This document shows positions 55,231 through 64,000 of a stretch of DNA of 64,000 nucleotides, piece after piece. Where the stretch lies: contig CP136061.1 of the NCBI GenBank assembly GCA_032622095.1, positions 65,227,127-65,291,126 of the forward strand. The letters run 5' to 3'. Position 1 is the stretch's first letter; every line of letters begins with the position of its first letter. Below the pieces are notes generated by a model. That model ran no database searches, was not told the origin of the DNA, and was given only the letters and a program-made list of their open reading frames with translations. The position numbers and the translations under genes are program-made. Source of the DNA: Siphonodentalium dalli. Lineage: Eukaryota; Mollusca; Scaphopoda; Gadilida; Siphonodentaliidae.

Positions 55231-55670
55231 ACAAGAGCACACCGTCGGGGCATGGCATAATACGCCCGTTTCTGGAGTAGACTGGGGCAAGGTTTAATTC
55301 ATTTGTTTGAAACCTTTGACTTAAGACGAAGTAAAAACATAAATAAAACACAATAATCTGGAAACCGCATATCAGGTCAAATCTAAGTCGAAAAAGAGGC
55401 ATAACTCAGTCAAAACTTGATCTGTATTTTGGGGTGGTAAACTAATAGACCAAATTTGGTTCAGTTCACTTGATTCAATCTAAAGCTATCATTCAGAAAC
55501 CGCAAATCAGGTAGAATCTAAGTCGAAAAAGGGGCATAACTCAGTTAAAATCAAGCGGACGAAATCCATATTCGAACTTTATCTGTATTTTGGTGTGGCA
55601 AACTAACATACCAAATTTGGTTCAGTTCACTCGATTCAATCTAAAGTTATCATCTGGAAACCCATTTACA
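55231..55670 (+). mobile_element. Pearl-like element P7, right end missing
   Basis: The left end is GAACAAGAGCACACCGTCGG with ATACGCCCG. The cores have CTAAGTCGAAAAAGAGGCAT, AACTGATCTG-type text, GACCAAATTTGGTTCAGTTC and AAAGCTATCATTCAGAAACC, and the second unit lies about 120-170 bases on. There is no microsatellite or right hairpin. Confidence 0.65.
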
Positions 55671-56439
55671 TAATACGACAGTAAAACAAGAAATCTGCTA
55701 AAATGTAGATATTTAGTCTTTCTTTCGTCCCGAAGTATTACACTGATAAACAAGCAAGAGTTATTCCACCAACCATGCAGTCACTACAAATAATTTATAT
55801 AAAATAATGACATTTGTCTGCCAATTTTGATAGAGCATTATTGAAAATACTTATTTATTCATTAATTTACTGACATGGAGCAAAAGTGGGTATGAAAACT
55901 GGTGCTGGCAGACAGAACAGAAGATGGTGCTAACTTGAGATCTCTACAACTGGGTGAGGGGTTTATTAACATTCAGAATCAGGGCATAACATTCAAGAGA
56001 GCTGGTTTGGCAAAACAGAATCGCCCTGGACATTTGTAAAAAAAATAATCAATTTTTATACCAGCCTTCCTGGAATTTATGGCACTTGAACCCAAGTGAA
56101 CATTAGTGCGATATTTACAGGTAACCAGGGAGTTATGTTGGAGCACCCGTCTGCAGACGGAAAAGTGTCGCTCTTCCTAGGACTCAATAAACCTCATTGA
56201 CCGGTCTCAAGTTCTACTATTTCCCCGTTGGCTTGATGAGTGCATAACGTTTTGCTTAATTCTCATCAACAAGGCCCTCCAGTAGTGCAGGGTCATTCCA
56301 CCAGAAGTATTAGTACTGTCTTGGGCTTAATAATTTTTATTCAATGACGCTTCTTTACCAGATGTTTTGCAGGCTGCAGATTGGTCACAGGAGACAATGT
56401 TTATTTAATCTTATGTCATCATCTCTTGTGTATAGGCCT
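55671..56439. other. Unassigned non-coding DNA
   Basis: Nothing recognised. Confidence 0.35.
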
Positions 56440-56555
56440 ATGATGTGTGTATCAAGAGTGGTAGAGGGCAGGGTACTAGTAGGAATGTAAGCGCTCTGGG
56501 CCATAAGCCATCTGGGATAAAGCGCTATATAAATATTATTTATTATTATTATTAG
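56440..56555 (+). mobile_element. SINE 3' end with TTA tail
   Basis: GTAAGCGCTCTGGGCCATAA, then ATAAAGCGCTATATAAATAT and a TTATTATTATTATTA tail. The AAAGCGCTATATAAAT motif before a short-repeat tail is a familiar 3' end of several animal SINE families. No tRNA-like head could be found upstream, so the copy seems 5'-truncated. Confidence 0.65.
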
Positions 56556-57003
56556 ACACTATACATGAAGCCTTTAAGTTTGGAGGTCCTTTCATGACAA
56601 AAGGATAAATACATGTGAATGTTTTCCAAATAATTTCATCAGAATTTGTTGGAAATTACAACAAATTTATATCCAGTATAATGTGTTTTCCTTTATCTGG
56701 CGAGTTCCTCAAGTAGAGAATATATATACATGTATATAAGTGACTCACAATGTGACATGGAGGTGACTATAGGAGAGATACAATATTCTATAAATAAAGT
56801 ATGGACAATTGGTCTGTGCCATGAATTTAACTACTGACAATAGGTCCAACACACCAAATGCTTTCTAGGGGCAAGTAGAGATATCAGATAAAATGTGTGA
56901 TAATACTGTTCCTAAACACTCCTGACACATACTGTGAAATAGGTTATATTCCTATCATTAACACTGAATACAGAGCATTTTTATGATATAAAAATAAGAT
57001 GTA
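56556..57003. other. Unassigned non-coding DNA
   Basis: Nothing recognised apart from a short ATATATACATGTATATA-like palindrome near 56725. Confidence 0.35.
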
Positions 57004-57989
57004 ACAAGAGCTACGCTGGGCGTGCAATATACGCCCTCTCTTGGGTCGGCGGAAACTGGTAAAAAAGGGGCATAACTCTGGTAAAAATTGGCGGACTGAA
57101 CTCAAATTTGAACTTGACCTGTGTTTTGGTGGGAGAAAGTATTATTCCAAATTATCATTGAATCCGATAAGCTCTAGTAAAGTAATCATCCGGACAACAA
57201 ATTTCAGGGATTTTCTAAGTCAAATTACGTCAAATAAGGGGCATAACTCCGGTGAAAATTGGCGGACGGAACCCAAATTCGAACTTGAGCTGTCTTTTAT
57301 CCTAATAAACCCACATACCAAATTTGATTGAAATCGGTTCATTCTAACTAAAGTTATCATCCGGACAACAAATTTCAGGGATTTTCTAAGTCAAATTACG
57401 TCAAAAAAGGGGCCATAACTCTCGCAAACATTATCGGATTAAAACGAAATTCGGACTTGAGCTGTATTTCGACATATGTAATCCACAAAAAAACGGGTTT
57501 TGCGTATAAACATTCCAAAATCGAGTTATCATCCGGAAACCGAAAAACATAAGGAAAACTGAATTTTCTGAGTTGAAAAAGGGGCATAACTCTGCCAAAA
57601 ATGGTCGGACAGAACCCAAGTTCGAACTTGACCTGTGTTTTGGTGGGAGAAAGTAATATACCAAATTTGGATTCATTCCGATAAACTATACTAAAGTTAT
57701 CATCCGGACAACAAATTTCAAGGATTTTCTAAGTCAAAAAACGTTAAATAAGGGGCATAACTCCGGTGAAAATTGGCGGGCGGAACCCAAATTCGAACTT
57801 GAACTTACTTTTTGGCATAAACCCACATACCAAATTTTACTAATTTTGGTTCACTCTAACTAAAGTTATCATCCGGACAACAGGTTAACGGACGCCCGCC
57901 CGGACGCCCGCCCGGACGCCCGGACGCCCGGACGCCCGGACGGACAGACCAATACTATAATACGGCCTTTTTTTCAAAAGGGCGTATAA
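57004..57989 (+). mobile_element. Pearl-like element P8, five 172-bp cores, complete
   Basis: It starts ACAAGAGCTACGCTGGGCGT, with a GGGCGT...ACGCCC hairpin. GGGGCATAACTC (or GGGGCCATAACTC) recurs near 57066, 57238, 57409, 57581 and 57755, so the period is 171-174. Each core also has TTCGAACTTGA, ACCAAATT, AAGTTATCATCCGGACAAC and TTTTCTAAGTCAAA. A GGACGCCCGCCC array (57895-57947) and the end ACGGCC...AAAAGGGCGTATAA follow. This is the clearest example of the architecture in the window. Confidence 0.85.
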
Positions 57990-58342
57990 AAATGAGATGA
58001 GAAATTTGTTTCTCAAATTATAGTTTTATGAGTAAAAATGTATTCAGTGTTAACAGCCCATCATCTTCCCCTCTGTGGGGAACATGGATGTATATTATGG
58101 GTTGTGGTGGAAGTTTCTGATCTGCCAGGATAGGAATGAGAGCCAGGGCCCAATTGAGCAGACACAGCAGGTAGGGATTTAATTTTAAATGTGACCCTCA
58201 ACACGGGTCCTGCTCGGTGAAAGAAGGCCAATTTATTTTGACCAAGGATAATGGATTCACATCGTTAAAGTTAACACTGAATACTTCCCATTTTACTAAT
58301 AAAGCTATAATTAGAGAAAAACATTCTAATTTTTACTTCAAT
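57990..58342. other. Unassigned non-coding DNA
   Basis: Nothing recognised. Confidence 0.35.
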
Positions 58343-58652
58343 TTAATCCTTTCTATACTAAATGGATTCTCCCAACCAGTTATAAAAGTATACTTCGGAA
58401 GGGTCTATTATTTATCTGTAGGGATGTTCCAGAAATAAAAGCAGATGACAGATAATAGAAAGTGCAGAAGGAATATCCTATTCTTTGGAGGGAAATGTCA
58501 ACATAATAAGTTAAACAGACGACTATTGAGCTTATTATCTGAACATTTCCCTCCATGAATATTCATTTTACCTGAACGTACCTCCAAATAAATAGTAGGC
58601 TATTCCTTTATAACTGAATGGGAGAATTCATTTAGTTTAAAAAAAGGGTTAA
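58343..58652 (+). mobile_element. T3-family TTAA element (310 bp)
   Basis: TTAATCCTTTCTATACTAAA at the left and TTTAAAAAAAGGGTTAA at the right. It has GGATTCTCCCAACCAGTTAT at the left and TATAACTGAATGGGAGAATT near the right, so the whole copy is roughly palindromic, with the hairpin CATAATAAG / CTTATTATCTGAAC in the middle. Confidence 0.75.
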
Positions 58653-60260
58653 ACATAATCTTATAAAATGAACATTGACAAATAGGAAATTAGATGTCAG
58701 GCTAGTGGGGCTGGTGTCCAACTTAATACATGAGAAGATACCTTCAACCATGACCTGCATGCTCTGATTGTGACCATCTGGGTTAATATACAGTAAGAAG
58801 GAGTTAATTGTAAGATGGATGGCTATCCCATGCCATCCATCATTCTAACCAACCTCTCTTTATTGATTCTCCTCAAGAGGCTGATGAGGATGTTTTACAA
58901 GGCATTAGGCAGCAACAATTGTCATAATTCCACTCATATAAAAACTGGCTCAAAAGGCTCCAAGTTGAACTAATTCGTTAAGAAATTGATGGCAGATGCA
59001 TCATCGTGCTAAGTGATACTGACGTGACTGCTGTGACACTGATCATTGAATCTGTGTCCACGAACATTTTCTGTCTGTGCACCGAGTTGTGCAATCAATT
59101 ATTCAGAATGAAGCTGCTTTTTTTCAATTCCTGACTAAATCTGGTGAAATGAATTTGGAATTTGATTGCAGAAGTTATACATCATTCAGACAGAATTCTG
59201 CAAGGCTTCAGTGAGCAACACCTGACAAACAACAGAGCTTGTCAGAAATAGATTGAGTGAGGCAGCAACAAGTGGAATGTGTATGAGTTATTTATATTCG
59301 TTTCAAGTTTCAAAATAATAAATCTGAGTCAAGGAAAACAGTATAGTGTTCAACATGTTTGGGCCAAACAGTTCTGAAAGTAACAATGCAATGGTCTATT
59401 CTTCATTTGGCTTGACACTGAATTCAGAATACTTTTAGTTAGTCTTTCCCAAGCTAATGCATGATAACATTAGAAGCTATACAGCCAGTCCATAATAGGG
59501 GTATTATGTGTACTTCAGTAGCGAATTCTCAAATCAAAGCACTTCAAAGTATATAAATCCAATATGCAATATATGAAAAGTATCTACTTTTGACACGAGG
59601 GTCACATATATTTTGCTGCCAGTTATTGCAACAGCAAATAATCAATGTTTAGACAACACACATTTCCTGTTCTAGAAATGCCTTTTTAGCATTGCACCAT
59701 TTTGTTATTCTCTGAAAAACCATTTAATCAATTGAACAATTGCATCAGTGATATTATGCGGGGACACACACAACATAGAGTAAAAGCAAACAGGTCGGTA
59801 CAGGAAGTCACTAAAAGGCAATCAAATATCCTCGCGTTATAGAAGGTGTTTTGGACTGATGTGAGACAAATGGAATATAGTTGTACAACGGAATCTCAAT
59901 ATAAATGAGATGTTTCAAATCAAACGAGAACTGGGAAATCCAGCTCATAGATTCATTGATCAGTATGCTCAGCTTTCTGACAGACTTTATAGGATTACGA
60001 GGGCAGGATCAAATATCCATTATCCAACTAACAATCATTGAAACCAGCCAGAAGATATCGTTGTCAAAAGAAATGAGACATGAATGTTATATTAAGCACC
60101 AGACATAAAGATGCTCAGAGCAACCATGTCATATCATAATACATTTTGGAAAATACTTCAAACTCCATGCCTCACTTTCCATATTATTCATTTTAAAAAT
60201 GCAATGCTCTTGTATAAATAGCAAATCTCACCATATGTATGTGGAAGTACTGGTCGCATA
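58653..60260. other. Unassigned non-coding DNA
   Basis: About 1.6 kb. A phrase near 58690 (AAATTAGATGTCAGG...GGTGTCC) resembles one at 17.7 kb. The frame 59905-60108 has no signature. Confidence 0.4.
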
Positions 60261-60640
60261 TTAAAGACATATTATGTACTTGTTCGGGTGCGTAAAACTG
60301 ATAGGTTAGTATTCAGGCGCTATGACAACTGGAGGAATGTAACATTCTACTAACATCGCCGAAAATTTGAGGCAAATCGACCGTACCACTCCATAGAAAA
60401 CATCTTCAGAACTATATACGCTCAATTGTAAATATTTACTACTCGATTGGGGACGCAACTATCGGCGATAAACTAACGAAAAAAAATTCGCCATTGAGAG
60501 TCACTGCATTTAATTAATATATAAGAATGACGGTATGTGTTGTCAATTTGGATATACTATTTGTAAAAATAACTACTTTGAACAAGATTACTCTCCATTT
60601 CTATTTGATCACCATACTGGAGTGTTTCACATCACTTTAA
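60261..60640 (-). repeat. R-family repeat, copy 5 (reverse, full length)
   Basis: TTAAAGACATATTATGTACT, GTTCGGGTGCGTAAAACTG, ACTGGAGGAATGTAACATTC, CGCCATTGAGAGTCACTG and GTGTTTCACATCACTTTAA. It is a collinear reverse match to R copy 2. Both ends read TTAAAG when each is written inward. Confidence 0.7.
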
Positions 60641-60755
60641 AAGTGTTCTTACATTTTCTCAATTGCGGCATTGCCATTAATCTACACAACTGGACCAGTC
60701 CATGCTCTCCAAGAATCAGGCCTCCAAATATGGTGCTGCAGCAGCTGTACATTTG

Positions 60756-60920
60756 TAGAATGAGGTCCCCAGAGGGTGAATTTAGTGACGCTACCAAGCA
60801 GTGGGCTAGCATCACCTTCACCCTCTGGGGATCTCATTCTGCTTAGGCCTTTATTATCTTTTTCTGTTTTAGTTTAGTTTCTCAATATCCCCAAATTGGC
60901 AGATGACACAACATGTACAG
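60756..60920. mobile_element. Pal2 element, copy e, with extension
   Basis: The complete palindrome reads AGAATGAGGTCCCCAGAGGG, TTTAGTGACGCTACC, GGTAGCGTC-like to GTGGGCTAGCATCACC and CACCCTCTGGGGATCTCATT. The right extension GTTTAGTTTCTCAATATCCC and CAAATTGGCAGATGACA is the inverse of the extension next to copy c. Confidence 0.7.
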
Positions 60921-61901
60921 GTGGAGCCCAGGCATTCATGTAAACACCCAGAATGTGATTAGTCATCTGACATGTACGCGATTAATATGTCTTCATAATG
61001 ATATATCATCTACCATGATAGAAAAAGGTATAATGATGATGTGATCATTTAATGTATTATTTGCATGAATTTTCTGATAGCGCAACAAATCAAAGTTCTC
61101 TGAAAAACAAGGCTTTGTTTACTTATAAATCTTGTTGCTTTGACATTCAACGAACCTCCGATATATGCATGTTTTATATCATGCTTGGGAAAGGACACCC
61201 TCTATGTTCATATATGCAAAGCTTCCATTTGACCTAATGATATACAAGCAAGATAACTCCCACCCATGATTCTGGGCATACAGTCTGTTATAGAAGAGAA
61301 ACGGGATAGGACTCAATCCAAAACAGCATCAACCCAACTGATATCCCAAGCTGCTGTGGCCCGAGAAGACTTTGTCTACTATTCTGTGTTCACAGCGAAG
61401 GTGGCATCTCCCCAATGTAGAATGTCAGTTTATAATGAACACAGGGTTATTTGTGTGATCAAAAGTTATTTTAAATAGAAGAACATAATTTCGAAACAGG
61501 TTCCGAATGTGGGCAGTGAGTATAGCTACTTCTGTCTGCAAAAACTACATTTATTTCTCCAATTTCACATCAGCAATTGTGTCGAGCATGTGACCCAATT
61601 ACCAAACAACAAAATCGTACAGTGAAACAGGCTTTTTAGCCAATCAGGAAGCATACGGATGTAAGATGATCTCATTTGGCTTATGTGATGCATATGAGCC
61701 GCATGAAACGCAATTACTTCAGTCAGTATGCCAGCTGTTTATATAATTTTAATGAATACATGAAATTCCTATAGGCCCAGATAGGCCTAAGAAATATTTA
61801 TTGAAGTAACATATATTTATTAACTGCTTTCAACATTCCGGACAGCAGCCACCTCAAGTGAACTTTTATTGTTACCATACCATTAACAAGCTAATATATA
61901 A
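60921..61901. other. Unassigned non-coding DNA
   Basis: No gene is recognised. The plus frame 61266-61478 (70 codons) is hydrophilic but lacks a known motif. Confidence 0.4.
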
Positions 61902-62522
61902 ACAAGAGGTGTGCACTCGAGTGCTAGCATACCCCCACCGTGGCAAATTCAACCCGCATTATCCGTAAACCCAACAAATTTTTTTTTTATCTTTAAAGAA
62001 AAATTCGGACTAATAATATCGATATGGTGTCACAAGAAGCTTGTACAGAAAAAATTATTCAAATTGGTTCATATTTGTTAAAGTTATTAAGTCGGACAGA
62101 ATTTTCTAAGTCAAAATAAGTCGAAAATGAAGTGTAATATTACGAAAAACAGTCTGAGCCAATCCCTAGCCGCATCATGTAGAGAGGGTATTGTGAGAAG
62201 CATGTATACCACAAATTATTGAAATCAGTTCATATTTGTTAAAGTTATTAAGTCGGACAGAATTTTCTAAGTAAAATTAAGTCGAAAATGAGGCGTAACT
62301 TAAAAAAACAAAGTCGGACCGAACCGCAATTAGCAGCATGCGGAGAGGCAGTCCCAAGGAGATTGCATACAAAAAATTATTAAAATCGGTTCATAGTTGT
62401 TCCGAGTTATGAGGTCAGATGGACGGACACACGGACGGAGAAAGCGTGACGGACAGACGGACAGACGGACAGACGCAGTCAATCCAGTATACCCCCCATT
62501 TTCTTCGAAAGTGGGTGTATAA
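61902..62522 (+). mobile_element. Pearl-like element P9, about three cores
   Basis: The left end is ACAAGAGGTGTGCACTCGAG with GCATACCCCCACCG. Cores with AAGTCGGACAGAATTTTCTA recur near 62091 and 62252 (about 161-bp period), and a third is worn. A GGACGGACACACGGACGG to GACAGACGGACAG microsatellite (about 62411-62475) is followed by the hairpin TATACCCCCCATTTTC / GAAAGTGGGTGTATA. Confidence 0.8.
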
Positions 62523-63667
62523 TAAGGAACATTCTAAATTTTTATATCCTGGAAAAATTTAAACTGGGACAGTAATTCTTGCCGAGTTGCTAATTTGTAT
62601 GACTCAATAAGTATTCCTCAGGCATAAAGTCCTTATTAAATTATTTCATGTATCTGTCAACCTACTTAATTTGATTCGCAAAAAAATGACAAAAGCGATA
62701 GCCTATTAGCTTCATGCAGTTTGAAACTGTAAATTTCAGGTCACTTTAATGATTGAATTTTCTTTGACAGGTAAAGCTTGTACCTTTTCACAGTGCACAC
62801 TCAACATTGGAACGGAACATTGAATGCTTTCCATAATGACAGTTTTAAAACCACTTAATGAGTCTCCAAGCAATAACAAAACAGGGATCTATAATTCATC
62901 TGCAGACTAAGTTGCATATCTGCAGATTTAGATTTCATACCAGATAACTGATAGGCTGCTGGTCTATCATTATGGATCTTGCGCCACAATGCTGATAGCT
63001 GCCTTACTCTATCATTATGACACATTTACAGGATGAAATATGTGCAGTTACCTAGTAAATTGACACTTGTAGCACAATAATGAAGACATTTCTTCTCAGT
63101 CCATCAACAAACTGCGTATGATCTAATATTCTAAGTAGTATTTACCGAGTGTAAAATTATAGTAAATCAGCCAAAAATTTAAATCCAAGTTCTGAACGTC
63201 TACGGTAATATAAATAGACAAAATTAAAATTGTTTTTTATTTTTTAACAATTTGAAGGGTTAAGAAGTAATGCAAGGGTGTTGTCATATAGGGCTGAATA
63301 TAACCAGATAACCATTGATACCATACTGTTTAATATATTCCTGATCACCCTTCAGTAGATAACATCTGGACCTCGTCTACATAATCATAAATAATAACCA
63401 GACAGAACAGTGTGTTCTTTGACAATGTACATGTAATCGCACATAACAGGGCAGAATCAACCACATGGCCTTTAGTGATGTCTGGTTCATTATCATTCAC
63501 AATAAGGCAATAATTGTTGATGTGTGTACATATGTACATATCCCTGAAAAGCATTCTTTTCATGCAAAATGGTTCCCTTGTGATCAGCGTTAGCCGGCAA
63601 TTAAAAGTATCTTCGTTTATCATTCCCTGTTGGTGTTACCTGGTATTTAGTGGCAGATACAGTTGAT
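62523..63667. other. Unassigned non-coding DNA
   Basis: No gene or repeat is recognised. The minus frame 63345-63623 (92 codons) has no signature. Confidence 0.4.
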
Positions 63668-63913
63668 GTAGGCATAGTATCAGTACAGTAATGCTCTAAT
63701 TAATCGACTCCTTAACCACAGCAGAATTATGGGTAATTTTTCAGGATTTAGTCGGAAATATGGCTTGTTGCCATTCATCGGAAAGCTCTCGGCGAGAGCT
63801 TTCCGATGAATAGCAACAAGCCATATTTCCGAATAAATCCTGAAAAGTTACCCATAATCTGCTGTAGTTAAGGAGTCGATTAATTAGAGCATTACTGTAG
63901 GCATAGTATCAGT
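63668..63913. repeat. 17-bp direct repeats abutting a TA palindrome
   Basis: GTAGGCATAGTATCAGT lies at 63668-63684 and again at 63897-63913, exactly at the two ends of the palindrome. A plain TA target duplication would not give this. Confidence 0.9.
63684..63899. mobile_element. TA palindrome, copy 6
   Basis: The ends are TACAGTAATGCTC and GAGCATTACTGTA, exact inverses, with a CTCTCGGCGAGAG centre and arms of about 106 bases showing only a few mismatches and a one-base gap (CATAATCTGC against GCAGAATTATG). With copy 1 it forms a subgroup having CTAATTAATCGA where the others have CTAAATAATCGA or CTAAGTAATCGA. Confidence 0.9.
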
Positions 63914-63944
63914 GGGTCAGAGGGGAAATTTGGGTGAGGGGAAA

Positions 63945-63990
63945 GGTACTCACTGCCCTCTAGCAGAAACACTGCGAGAGGGCAGTGCAG
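63945..63990. repeat. Short hairpin CACTGCCCTC / GAGGGCAGTG
   Basis: CACTGCCCTCTAGCAG pairs with GCGAGAGGGCAGTG across about 15 bases. The loop reads TAGCAGAAACACTG, which resembles the H-element end TAGCGGAAACCCTG at 12 of 14 positions, so it may be a worn H right end. The window stops here. Confidence 0.4.
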
Positions 63991-64000
63991 ATGATGGAGT

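Overview
This 64-kb window looks like intergenic or intronic DNA from an animal nuclear genome. It is AT-rich. No open reading frame exceeds about 125 codons, and I recognise no exon of a host gene, no rRNA, no intact tRNA, no CRISPR array and no bacterial-style operon. The repeat types point to a marine invertebrate, most likely a mollusc. They are tRNA-derived SINE fragments, a SINE tail with an AAGCGCTATATAAA-type motif, and many short elements with tandem cores and an ACGG-like microsatellite, an architecture described for the 'pearl' elements of bivalves. The taxon is an inference.

Almost everything I can annotate is non-autonomous DNA transposon material, much of it nested. The main groups are as follows. 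(1) Six copies of a near-perfect palindrome, about 215 bp with TA flanks (9.3, 11.5 half copy, 27.2, 35.8, 38.6 and 63.7 kb). (2) A large set of TTAA-flanked elements whose ends begin CCCTTT, a piggyBac-like signature, in several families: T1 (6.0, 22.0, 29.1 kb), T2 (32.9, 48.1, 49.4 kb), T3 (about a dozen copies), T4 (21.7 kb) and T5 (3.6 kb). (3) hAT-like elements with perfect 8-bp target duplications (8.5, 13.9 and 13.9-15.2 kb) and a hAT relic carrying a broken BED zinc finger (33.7-34.9 kb). (4) Two elements with CAGGGTTTCCGC ends and 7-bp flanking repeats (23.5 and 45.8 kb). (5) Nine pearl-like elements or fragments. (6) Smaller palindromic families (Pal2, Q, R) and tandem arrays: a 53-bp unit at 30.6 kb, a 48-bp unit at 21.3 kb and a 115-bp unit at 40.7 kb.

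Region by region: 0-12.7 kb holds a G/C-terminated element, the first pearl element, TTAA elements, and a possible 3.2-kb element with 24-bp inverted ends that contains a hAT element and a palindrome. 13.5-24.8 kb holds two hAT elements inserted one into the edge of the other, long inverted repeats, and two TTAA elements sharing one TTAA. 26.5-41.1 kb is the densest mosaic. 43-52 kb holds pearl, TTAA and CAGGGTTTCCGC elements. 52-64 kb is sparser, apart from a 5-unit pearl element at 57 kb and a palindrome at the right edge.

There is no gene network to describe. What the window offers is element structure: arm covariation and flank duplications at the palindromes, hairpin cores shared between families with different ends, and nested insertions that give a relative time order. 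All assignments come from reading the sequence; no database comparison was possible.
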